Part shown: positions 1 to 5,767 of the stretch, one piece after another
Layout of the letters: each line of letters begins with the position of its first letter
Numbering within the stretch: position 1 is the first letter of the stretch
Assembly (NCBI GenBank): GCA_038222915.1
Contig: JBBRHH010000391.1
Location: 1 to 6,137, forward strand
DNA: 6,137 nt
Source: JBBRHH01 sp038222915
Lineage (GTDB): Bacteria; Planctomycetota; Phycisphaerae; Tepidisphaerales; Tepidisphaeraceae
Direction of reading: 5' to 3'
Made by a program: the position numbers and the translations under genes
The notes under the pieces: model-generated
What the model was told of the DNA's origin: nothing
What the model saw: the letters and a program-made list of their open reading frames with translations, nothing else
Database searches by the model: none

Positions 1-544
1 CGCCATTGCGCCCCGTCTCGTCCGGCACATTCGGATCGATATGATGTTCCATGGCAATCGGAGTAAACAACACGATCCGCGGCCCGCCCCTGCCGGAATA
101 GTTTTTCTGTTTCGCCGCCTTGATAAACTTATCCAGCTCCGATTTAAACCCCGCCAGCCCAGCCTCGCCCTTGAACGATTCATTGCCCCCATAAAACGCA
201 AAAATCACATCCGCCTTCACCCGCCCGAGCCACTCATCGCGCGTGCCGAAATTGTCCGACCGGTGCCACGTCCCCACCTCATCGCCCGCAAACGCCAGAT
301 TGCGAAAGACCAGATCGCTCTTGGGAAACTTCGCGTACAGCAATGCTTCGAGATACCCATCGTGCTGCATCCGATCCGCCAGCCCACCGCCCAGAATCGC
401 GATGTGGTTGCCGTCCTTCAATTCGAGCCGCGCGGCGTCGGCGGCAATCACCAAACTTGCCGGGCAAAAGAGCGCGGCCCAGATCCCCAGTATCAAAAGC
501 CACAATCCAACGCCGCGGAACAACTCGCGAGTTTCATTGACCAT
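1..544 (-). CDS. SGNH/GDSL-like secreted protein, N-terminal part (runs off left edge)
   Basis: An open frame runs from an ATG at 544-542 to base 1 without a stop, giving 181 complete codons; the 3' end is outside the window. Residues 11-35 form a hydrophobic stretch followed by a plausible cleavage site near AA-DA, so the protein is probably exported. The rest looks like an SGNH hydrolase fold: block I region ILGGGLADRMQHDG (50-63), block II FRNLAFAGDE with N82, and block III FYGGNESF with N121, then a strand ending in FTPIAME. From memory this pattern (LELKxGxHI...LADRMQHDG...FRNL...KADV...FGxNESF) heads large planctomycetal CxxCH haem-binding/dehydrogenase-like proteins, so the missing part may carry beta-propeller, HEAT and cytochrome c domains; that is inference. 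The usual nucleophile serine of a GDS motif is absent. The leader has only a weak AGG (minus strand, about 10 nt before ATG). It lies 156 bp downstream of the 524-aa gene on the same strand. Confidence 0.8.
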   Translation of the reverse strand, partial: MVNETRELFRGVGLWLLILGIWAALFCPASLVIAADAARLELKDGNHIAILGGGLADRMQHDGYLEALLYAKFPKSDLVFRNLAFAGDEVGTWHRSDNFGTRDEWLGRVKADVIFAFYGGNESFKGEAGLAGFKSELDKFIKAAKQKNYSGRGGPRIVLFTPIAMEHHIDPNVPDETGRNG

Positions 545-700
545 AAATTTTGCCTGTTATATTTAAGTCGAACGACGACACGTGCTGCTACCCATACCAC
601 TCAACGGGCCTTGGCGTCGCACTGCCGAAAAAAATCCGGCCCCCATTTTCGTCGTCGCTTTCCCCGAGGAGCAGTGCGATAATAGCGGCCGCGCCCTCCG
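545..700. other. Structured intergenic region between two minus-strand genes
   Basis: This 156-bp gap separates the stop of the 524-aa gene from the start of the SGNH-like gene. It holds no convincing ORF. Visible structure is a 9-bp perfect inverted repeat (617-625 with 671-679), a separate 8-bp stem (681-688 with 698-705) that includes the upstream stop codon, and a run of seven A at 628-634, which is seven T on the minus strand. Nearer the SGNH-like gene, the minus strand reads AAATATAAC (about 565-557), an AT-rich stretch that could contain a -10 element, but no good -35 is seen at the expected spacing. Confidence 0.5.
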
Positions 701-705
701 CTATT
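681..705 (-). terminator. Stem-loop overlapping the stop codon of the 524-aa gene
   Basis: On the minus strand AATAGCGG (705-698) pairs perfectly with CCGCTATT (688-681) around a 9-nt GC-rich loop. The TAG stop codon at 703-701 lies inside the 5' arm. No T-run follows directly; the only T-tract (634-628) lies about 47 nt further on. It may therefore be an RNA 3'-end structure or weak terminator rather than a textbook intrinsic terminator. Confidence 0.4.
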
Positions 706-2275
706 TCTCAAACACGATAGCGTACGGCGGATCATATTTGTTGCTTCGCAAGCTGTACTTCTCGCCTTTTGCCACTTTCTTGCAAAGCACCACCTGCCGC
801 CTGCCTCCTTCGCCGTCTTTCTGTAGCGGCCCACCCATCAGTTTATCGCTCAGCACCCGCCATCCGAGTGCGACAAACCCTTCTTCAGTCAGCCGCGTCT
901 TCGTCCATTCCCCCGAGCTGTTTCCCTCGCCGCCAAAGTGGCACGCCAACAGCAGATATCCGCCGCGTGTCACTTCAAATTCGGCAACGCCGCCCGCCGC
1001 GCTTCCCTCGCCCGACACATGTTCAAAGTAGATCATCGATCCGTGTTTTTCCAACGACTCGGGAACCTGCGTCCAGCCTCGTGCCTGATCGGTCTTTTTC
1101 AGCGGTATGGGCTTGTCAGACTTTGAGTCGATCGCGGCCGACTGGGCATAAATGATGTTCCAGTTAATTTCAGTTGCCGTGATCGGATCGACCGAAGACG
1201 CGGCCGCCCCCGTCGTATTCGACGCAACCGTCCGCGCCACCGGATCTTCCCCCGCCGACTTCACCCGTTGCGAAAGTTTCGCCTGCAACAGCCCTTTCCC
1301 AAGCTCTGGTAATGCCTGCGAGTAATAGCTCGCGGCGTGCAACTGCACCGTGGATTTCGCAGTCGCCGGCATCGTTTGTGCCGCATCCCACCACGCATCT
1401 CCAAGCTTGACCTGATCCTCCGCCGCCGTGACACCCGCGATTTCCTTCTCGGCCAGCGCTTTCAACGCCGCGTCGGTTCCCAATGCCAGATTCGGCAGAC
1501 CCGTCGTCCAATCCCCAGCTCCAAAACAGCGGAATTTCCCCACGATCAAATTGGCCTCGGCGTCTTTGGGTTTATCAGCCAGCACCACCAGTGCCTTCTT
1601 GCATGCGGCGCTTGCCACTTCCGCATCCCTGATTTGCTGCACACGCGTCATGTCCTGCCTGATCTGTGCCAAATCGTTGGAGCCCCGCGCGGCCGCGAGG
1701 GCCAGATCGTTCAATTGGCGGGCCAGATCAAACCGTTCCGCGTTCACCGCCTGAGTTGTCAGTGGATCCACTTTCGCGGCAAATGCCTTTCGATCGTCAG
1801 CGGTATGAATCACCTTCGACACCGCCGTTGCCGCACTGGCTTTCATGTTTAATGCGTCGATCTTGTAAGAGCCGTCCATCTCATCGATCGCGTTGCACGC
1901 GGTCTCCAGGTCCCCAACCTCCGATGCCATCTCCTTCGCGAGGTTGAACAAGACGTAGCGTCCCGCCGGATCTTTCTGCTCGTCCTTGCCCGCCTGCAAC
2001 AGCTTCGCTGCCAGCGCCGTCTTTTCCGCCGGCTTCTTCGCCTTCGACAAATCGTCCTTGAACACGTCCTTGACCAGCTTCAGAGCCTCCGCCTGCGCCG
2101 CGGCCTCGGGGACCGCGAGCAATTTTGACGCGTCCGCCTTCTCAGTTCCACCGCCGCTTGTTCCAACTACTTTTGATGGAGCAGACGATGGCCGTTCCGC
2201 CCAGACCGCCGACACCAACGCCATTCCCGCCAAAGCCGCCGCCGCACACCAGCGCAGACGATTCACCTGTTTCAC
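701..2275 (-). CDS. Secreted protein of unknown function with planctomycete-type GDW/GDAWWD module
   Basis: I choose the GTG at 2275-2273, giving 524 aa, because AGGGAG (2286-2281) sits 5 nt upstream and translation then begins with a clean signal peptide (MKQVNRLRW, hydrophobic core, AVWA|ERPSS). A TTG 24 bases further upstream would add eight residues and put the ribosome site inside the gene. After a low-complexity linker, residues about 50-240 are Ala/Lys-rich and helical, suggestive of TPR-like helices. Then come GAGDWTTGLPNLALG (252-266) and GDAWWD (292-297), followed by a helical ASYYSQALPEL segment. From memory this combination recurs in planctomycetal proteins, often joined to other C-terminal domains. 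A second module (about 372-524) contains GGYLLLACHFGGEG, LTEEGFVALGW and a C-terminal YDPPYAIVF. No catalytic motif is recognised, so the function is unknown; export and a binding or scaffold role are inferences. The start region may be masked by a hairpin (2284-2319). Confidence 0.85.
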   Translation of the reverse strand: MKQVNRLRWCAAAALAGMALVSAVWAERPSSAPSKVVGTSGGGTEKADASKLLAVPEAAAQAEALKLVKDVFKDDLSKAKKPAEKTALAAKLLQAGKDEQKDPAGRYVLFNLAKEMASEVGDLETACNAIDEMDGSYKIDALNMKASAATAVSKVIHTADDRKAFAAKVDPLTTQAVNAERFDLARQLNDLALAAARGSNDLAQIRQDMTRVQQIRDAEVASAACKKALVVLADKPKDAEANLIVGKFRCFGAGDWTTGLPNLALGTDAALKALAEKEIAGVTAAEDQVKLGDAWWDAAQTMPATAKSTVQLHAASYYSQALPELGKGLLQAKLSQRVKSAGEDPVARTVASNTTGAAASSVDPITATEINWNIIYAQSAAIDSKSDKPIPLKKTDQARGWTQVPESLEKHGSMIYFEHVSGEGSAAGGVAEFEVTRGGYLLLACHFGGEGNSSGEWTKTRLTEEGFVALGWRVLSDKLMGGPLQKDGEGGRRQVVLCKKVAKGEKYSLRSNKYDPPYAIVFEK

Positions 2276-2280
2276 GTGAA

Positions 2281-2286
2281 CTCCCT
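2281..2286 (-). promoter_or_regulatory. Ribosome binding site that fixes the GTG start
   Basis: The minus strand reads AGGGAG five nucleotides before GTG AAA CAG at 2275. This spacing and the signal peptide that follows favour GTG over the in-frame TTG at 2299, which has no comparable site. Confidence 0.6.
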
Positions 2287-2319
2287 TCGATGTCCGCAAA
2301 TGAGAAGAGCCATCGAAGG
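2284..2319 (-). promoter_or_regulatory. 9-bp hairpin overlapping the ribosome binding site
   Basis: On the minus strand CCTTCGATG (2319-2311) is perfectly complementary to CATCGAAGG (2292-2284), with an 18-nt loop between them. The last three bases of the 3' arm are the first half of the AGGGAG ribosome site. A smaller alternative hairpin, AGCC/GGCT (2321-2318 with 2311-2308), uses part of the same 5' arm, so the two cannot form together. This could be a translational switch or just an incidental structure. Confidence 0.35.
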
Positions 2320-2360
2320 CTAATCATCAATTGCAGCAATAGCAAATAATCGATGTCCGC
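2287..2360. repeat. 11-bp direct repeat in the leader of the 524-aa gene
   Basis: TCGATGTCCGC occurs exactly at 2287-2297 and again at 2350-2360, 63 bp apart, in the 105-bp gap between the phosphatase stop and the 524-aa gene start. The proximal copy overlaps the 3' arm of the leader hairpin. Such a pair could be two protein-binding sites or the trace of a small duplication. Confidence 0.5.
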
Positions 2361-2380
2361 CTCAGACGGCCACTACATGC

Positions 2381-2998
2381 CTACCCCGCATAATGCGAAG
2401 TATCATTCAGCACCACCAGCCGTGCCCGCGTCGGCTCCTGAAAATCCAGCGCATTCAAACACGCCAGGTCCTGCCCCAGCGTCGCCCGATATTCGCGCAG
2501 GTCCATCCCCAGCACCGCACTGATCAGAATCCGATTCGTCGCCTTGTGCGAAACCACCGCCACCGTCTGCCCCGGATGACCGGCCACAATCCCGCGCAGC
2601 GCCGGCAGCGCCCGCGCCAACACTGCCAGCCCGCTCTCCCCGCCGGGTGGCGCGCTCCCGAATGGATCCTCCGACCAGCGCTGATATTCCTCCGCAAATT
2701 TCTCCTCCACCTCCTTATGCACCAGCCCCTCCCAATGACCATGATCCACCTCGCGCAGCCCATCCACCGCCGTCACCTCCAGCCGGTGCGGCCCGGCCAC
2801 ATTCTGGGCCGTCACCAGCGCCCGATGCATGGGGCTGGCATAAACGGCATCAATTCTCTGCTTTGCCAAACGCTTGCCAAGCAGCACCGCCTGCCGCACC
2901 CCATCCTCGGACAGCGCCACATCCGAAGACCCCGCGAACCGATCCTCCGCACTCAACACCGTGGCCCCATGCCGGATAAGCAAAATGCGGGTATTCAT
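2381..2998 (-). CDS. Histidine phosphatase family protein (phosphoglycerate mutase-like)
   Basis: This 205-aa protein has the full catalytic set of the histidine phosphatase superfamily. LIRHGAT at 7-13 carries the phospho-accepting H10 with R9, SPMHRA supplies R59, REVDHGHWEG supplies the acid E83, and VVSHKATNR supplies the second histidine H151. The length and the E-x-D-x-G-x-W-E-G element fit the small CobC/GpmB-like branch, which includes alpha-ribazole phosphatases and broad-specificity sugar-phosphate phosphatases. The substrate cannot be decided from sequence, and no cobalamin genes are nearby. There is no signal peptide, so it should be cytoplasmic. The ATG at 2998 immediately precedes the RHG strand, as is usual, but no Shine-Dalgarno sequence is seen before it. 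It is divergent from the phosphohexomutase gene and 105 bp upstream of the 524-aa gene on the same strand. Confidence 0.92.
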   Translation of the reverse strand: MNTRILLIRHGATVLSAEDRFAGSSDVALSEDGVRQAVLLGKRLAKQRIDAVYASPMHRALVTAQNVAGPHRLEVTAVDGLREVDHGHWEGLVHKEVEEKFAEEYQRWSEDPFGSAPPGGESGLAVLARALPALRGIVAGHPGQTVAVVSHKATNRILISAVLGMDLREYRATLGQDLACLNALDFQEPTRARLVVLNDTSHYAG

Positions 2999-3007
2999 AG
3001 GTTCAGC

Positions 3008-3013
3008 ATCATA
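3008..3013 (-). promoter_or_regulatory. Candidate -10 element for the phosphatase gene
   Basis: The minus strand reads TATGAT, one base from the TATAAT consensus, nine bases before the ATG at 2998. Initiation at the usual distance would give a leader of only about 0-4 nt, which agrees with the absence of a ribosome site. The -35 region at the expected spacing (GCGAGG) is poor, so this is tentative. Confidence 0.3.
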
Positions 3014-3054
3014 CCCGCCGCGCCCGCATCCCTCGCCTCCGCAACAATGCCCGA

Positions 3055-3060
3055 TATACT
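3055..3060 (+). promoter_or_regulatory. Candidate -10 element for the phosphohexomutase gene
   Basis: TATACT lies 41 bases before the ATG at 3102 in an otherwise GC-rich divergent gap. It differs by one base from TATAAT. No good -35 hexamer is seen 16-18 bases upstream. Transcription from here would give a leader of roughly 35 nt that includes the 14-bp tandem repeat. Confidence 0.35.
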
Positions 3061-3073
3061 GGCCAGCAACGAA

Positions 3074-3101
3074 GAACTAGGAACCAGGAACTAGAAACCC
3101 C
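3074..3101 (+). repeat. Imperfect 14-bp tandem repeat directly before the phosphohexomutase start
   Basis: GAACTAGGAACCAG (3074-3087) is followed at once by GAACTAGAAACCCC (3088-3101), agreeing at 11 of 14 positions and ending at the ATG. The AGGAA at 3086-3090 at the junction is the only Shine-Dalgarno-like sequence, 11 nt from the start codon, which is long. Confidence 0.5.
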
Positions 3102-4493
3102 ATGATCGAAAAAGTCTTCAAAGCATACGATGTCCGAGCCATCTATCCGGATCTCCTCAACAAAGAGACCGCCTGGAAGGTCGGGCACGCCACCGGCCAG
3201 TTCCTCAAGCGCAGCCGCCAGAACCTTGCCCCCGCCCAGCGCGTCAAAATGGAAGATACCGTCGTCGTCGGCCGAGACATGCGCCCCCATTCCCCAGAGC
3301 TTGCCAATGCCCTCATCGAAGGCCTGCGTTCCACCGCCATGAACATCATCGACATTGGCATGATCGACACCTCGATGATCTACTTCGCCATCAACCATCT
3401 CGACTGTGTCGGCGGCGTCCAGACCACCGCCTCCCACAACCCCATCCAGTACAACGGCTTCAAAATCTCCGGCCCCAAGGCCAAGCCCATCGGCGCCGCC
3501 ACCGGCCTCGACGACATCAAGCGCATCTCCACCACCCTCCGCGTCGGCTTCACCGGCACCAACGGCAAGATCACCCAGCAGGATCTCTGGGCGCCCTACA
3601 AAGATCATGTCCTGAAGTTCCTCGATCTCCCGCGTAAGCTCCGCGTCGTCGTCGATGCCTCCAACGGCATGGCCGGCAAGATGATCCCCGCCCTGTTTGA
3701 CGATCAGGTCAATCTCGAAATTATCCCCCTCCTCTTCGAAACCAACGGCACATTCACCCACGATCCCAATCCCCTCGTCGATTCCAACCTCGCCATGCTC
3801 AAGGAAAAGATGGCCGAGGTGAAACCGGACCTAGGCGTGTGCTTCGACGGCGATGCCGACCGCTGCATCTTCGTCGATGAAAACGGTAAGACCATCCCGT
3901 GCGATCTGACCACCGCCCTCCTCGCCGACGACTTCCTCAAGAAGCCGGAAAACAAGGGCGCCACCATCGTCTACGACCTGCGCTCCAGCCACGCCGTCGC
4001 CGACGTCGTCCGCGCCGCCGGCGGCGTCCCCCGCCGCGAACGCGTCGGCCACTCCTTCATCAAGAAAACCCTCGCCGACACCAACGCCGTCTTCGGCGGA
4101 GAGCTCTCCGGCCATTTTTACTTCCGCGACAATTTTTACGCCGACTCGGGCGCAATCGCCTTCGCCCGCGTCCTGTCCATCCTCGCCGCCCAGGACAAGC
4201 CGCTCAGCTCCCTCATCGCCCCCCTCGACCGCTACGCGTGCAGCGGCGAAATCAACTTCCGCGTCGACGACCCCGACGCCAAAGTGCGCGATCTCGCCGA
4301 CGTCTACAAAAAAGGCCGGGTCGATTACCTCGACGGCATCACCGTCGATTTCGGCGACTGGTGGTTCAACGTCCGAAAGAGCAATACCGAGCCGTTGCTC
4401 CGCTTAAACATAGAAGCGCCGAATCGTGAGGCGCTGGATCAAAAACTACACGAACTGGAAGGCATGCTTGGCAAACCATTGGTCGGCCACTAG
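3102..4493 (+). CDS. Phosphomannomutase/phosphoglucomutase (alpha-D-phosphohexomutase)
   Basis: This enzyme interconverts hexose 1- and 6-phosphates, feeding GDP-mannose or UDP-glucose dependent polysaccharide synthesis or glycogen metabolism in the cytoplasm. At 463 aa it has the normal length and four-domain order of the family. The active-site loop is TTASHNP (108-114) with phosphoserine S111, the metal loop is DGDADR (249-254), the sugar-recognition loop is GELSGHF (333-339), and the C-terminal phosphate-binding loop is SNTEPLLRL (427-435). The GE(L/M)SGH sugar loop marks the PMM/PGM subfamily rather than the glucosamine or N-acetylglucosamine mutases. Whether mannose or glucose phosphate is preferred cannot be read from sequence, so no symbol is given (manB, algC and pgm-like are all possible). 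The N-terminal loop reads YDVRA where YDIRG is commoner. The lipoprotein gene follows after 55 bp and may be co-transcribed. Confidence 0.95.
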   Translation: MIEKVFKAYDVRAIYPDLLNKETAWKVGHATGQFLKRSRQNLAPAQRVKMEDTVVVGRDMRPHSPELANALIEGLRSTAMNIIDIGMIDTSMIYFAINHLDCVGGVQTTASHNPIQYNGFKISGPKAKPIGAATGLDDIKRISTTLRVGFTGTNGKITQQDLWAPYKDHVLKFLDLPRKLRVVVDASNGMAGKMIPALFDDQVNLEIIPLLFETNGTFTHDPNPLVDSNLAMLKEKMAEVKPDLGVCFDGDADRCIFVDENGKTIPCDLTTALLADDFLKKPENKGATIVYDLRSSHAVADVVRAAGGVPRRERVGHSFIKKTLADTNAVFGGELSGHFYFRDNFYADSGAIAFARVLSILAAQDKPLSSLIAPLDRYACSGEINFRVDDPDAKVRDLADVYKKGRVDYLDGITVDFGDWWFNVRKSNTEPLLRLNIEAPNREALDQKLHELEGMLGKPLVGH

Positions 4494-4511
4494 GCGCGAT
4501 AAACATCCAGC

Positions 4512-4534
4512 AAACGACTGAACGACGAACGACG
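4512..4534 (+). repeat. Short AACGACG tandem repeat in the lipoprotein leader
   Basis: AACGACG is repeated head to tail at 4521-4527 and 4528-4534, preceded by the related AAACGACTG (4512-4520). It fills much of the 55-bp gap between the mutase stop and the lipoprotein ribosome site. A similar CGAACGACGAC stretch occurs at 569-579 before the SGNH-like gene. Confidence 0.45.
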
Positions 4535-4538
4535 AATA

Positions 4539-4544
4539 AAGGGA
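4539..4544 (+). promoter_or_regulatory. Ribosome binding site of the lipoprotein gene
   Basis: AAGGGA lies four nucleotides before the ATG at 4549 and supports that start, which also places a lipobox at the expected distance from the N-terminus. Confidence 0.55.
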
Positions 4545-4548
4545 ACTC

Positions 4549-5724
4549 ATGAAACTCACCGCACTAATTCTCCTCGCCCTGACGGTCGCCTCCTGCACGT
4601 CCACCAAGGCCCCGACTACCGCCGCCTCTTCGAGCGCTGCTGTCACCTCCACCAACGCCGCCGACATTTACCGGCAGGCCTTCACCCATCTCCCTGACGC
4701 CGACCACGATCGCCTCCTGCGCACCTGGGACGACGCCCCGCTAGACGACTCGACCAAAGCGTTCCTCAAGGAACACGCCGAGGCCATCTCGCTCTTCCGC
4801 CAGGCCACCGCCACCGAACATTGCGATTGGGGCAATATCGTTGAAGGCCGAACCTATACGGCAACGGCGCGCCTCGCCCCCTCCCGGCAGCTCGCGGCCC
4901 TGGTTCACCTCAATATCAGCATGCTCATGAAGGAAGGCCACGCCGATCAGGCATATGAAGACATGGCCCGCCTTCTGACCATGACCCACCAGATCGCGGT
5001 CAACGATTCCCTCGTCGCCCGTTTCAGCACCGACGCGGAATTCGACGCCATCCTCACGCAGGTCGCTCAGACACTTCCCGACGCACCGCAGATGGTCGTC
5101 CGCGCCTTCAATCGCGCCTGGAAAAGCCAGCCCGCCCCCGAGGCCTACACCGCGGCCATGCGCCGCGAGCTGCCCCACCTCAAACCCGTCCTGGCCGAAG
5201 TCTCCAAGGAAGATCCCGAGAAACTCCTCGCCCGCGACGGCGAGATTTCCATGATGATCAGCTTCGGCACCATGAACGAGCCCCAGGAAGAGCGCGATGC
5301 CCGCATCCAGCGCACCCGCGAAACCTGGCTCGATCCGCAAAAACGCCAGGCCGCCATCGACTCGCTGCCGGAACTCTGGGAAGAAACGATCAAAGTCCTC
5401 GAGCTCCCGGCCTACAAATACCAGGCCGCCTCGACCGCACTCCGGAAAAAGATCGACGCCCACCCGCTCTATTTCTTCGTCCCTCCGGTTCAACAGTTAC
5501 ATGATCGCACGCAGACCTACACCGTCCGTCGCGCGTTCCTCCAGACAGCGCTTAGCATCGCCATCGAGGGCAAAGAGGCGATCGCCAACACCACCGATCC
5601 CGCCGGCGAGGGCCCCCTCCAATACGTCCAGGCCGGCGACGCCTACGAGCTGCGCAGCATCCTCGAAACCAACGGCCATCAGGAACGTCAGCGCATCGGC
5701 CACCCGGATCCGGCCGCGCAATGA
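4549..5724 (+). CDS. Putative lipoprotein of unknown function with HCDWG motif
   Basis: The 391-aa product begins MKLTALILLALTVASC, a lipoprotein signal peptide with a VASC lipobox and acylated C16. A Thr/Ser/Ala-rich tether follows (17-37), so the protein is probably membrane anchored and exposed outside the cytoplasm. The body is mostly helical. FLKEHAEAISLFRQATATEHCDWG (72-95) matches, from memory, a motif recurring in uncharacterised planctomycetal proteins in which an Ala/Leu-rich helix precedes CDWG. Helices rich in MLM, HQIA and FNRAW follow. The C-terminal segment around 352-370 (GEGPLQYVQAGDAYELRS) resembles the PLxYxxxGDGYxLYS tail of the same group. No enzymatic motif is seen. The ATG has a good ribosome site (4539-4544). 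It lies 55 bp after the phosphohexomutase gene in the same direction, possibly one transcript, but a shared pathway is not shown. Confidence 0.88.
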   Translation: MKLTALILLALTVASCTSTKAPTTAASSSAAVTSTNAADIYRQAFTHLPDADHDRLLRTWDDAPLDDSTKAFLKEHAEAISLFRQATATEHCDWGNIVEGRTYTATARLAPSRQLAALVHLNISMLMKEGHADQAYEDMARLLTMTHQIAVNDSLVARFSTDAEFDAILTQVAQTLPDAPQMVVRAFNRAWKSQPAPEAYTAAMRRELPHLKPVLAEVSKEDPEKLLARDGEISMMISFGTMNEPQEERDARIQRTRETWLDPQKRQAAIDSLPELWEETIKVLELPAYKYQAASTALRKKIDAHPLYFFVPPVQQLHDRTQTYTVRRAFLQTALSIAIEGKEAIANTTDPAGEGPLQYVQAGDAYELRSILETNGHQERQRIGHPDPAAQ

Positions 5725-5738
5725 CATTTCTCAAATGT
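5724..5738. terminator. Possible hairpin in the convergent gap
   Basis: ACATTT and AAATGT form a perfect 6-bp inverted repeat around CTC, starting at the last base of the lipoprotein stop codon. A second small stem, GCCG/CGGC (5757-5768), lies just before the ABC gene stop. Neither is followed by a clear T-run, so termination in this 43-bp convergent gap is plausible but not well supported. Confidence 0.3.
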
Positions 5739-5767
5739 GAAATCCTGGATAGCTGTGCCGCCTGCGG

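Noticed and set aside
41..682. 213-aa plus-strand ORF at the left end
   Set aside because: It lies opposite the SGNH-like gene, which has a signal peptide and conserved blocks; the plus-strand frame shows only Arg/Pro-rich low-complexity sequence.
2273..2278. CACGTG palindrome, also present at 579-584, as a shared operator
   Set aside because: A 6-bp site is expected about once or twice by chance in 6 kb, and the two copies sit at different positions relative to the genes.
2276..2299. TTG start giving a 532-aa version of the secreted protein
   Set aside because: It lacks a ribosome site, adds residues before the signal peptide, and would bury the AGGGAG-GTG start.
3009..3761. 250-aa minus-strand ORF opposite the phosphohexomutase
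   Set aside because: It is antisense to a gene with all family motifs, has a Gly/Asp/Glu-rich composition typical of the reverse frame of C-ending codons, and matches no family.
3831..4115. 94-aa minus-strand ORF
   Set aside because: Antisense shadow inside the phosphohexomutase; no start signal or family match.
3899..4429. 176-aa plus-strand ORF rich in Arg and Pro
   Set aside because: It is a +1/+2 frame shadow of the phosphohexomutase; repetitive RRRP composition reflects GCC/CGC codons, not a real protein.
2381..4493. Phosphatase and phosphohexomutase as one functional module
   Set aside because: They are divergent, have no shared regulator in view, and the phosphatase substrate is unknown, so adjacency alone is not enough.
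4741..5493. 250-aa minus-strand ORF opposite the lipoprotein gene
   Set aside because: Same pattern: an antisense shadow of a high-GC gene that has a lipobox and ribosome site.
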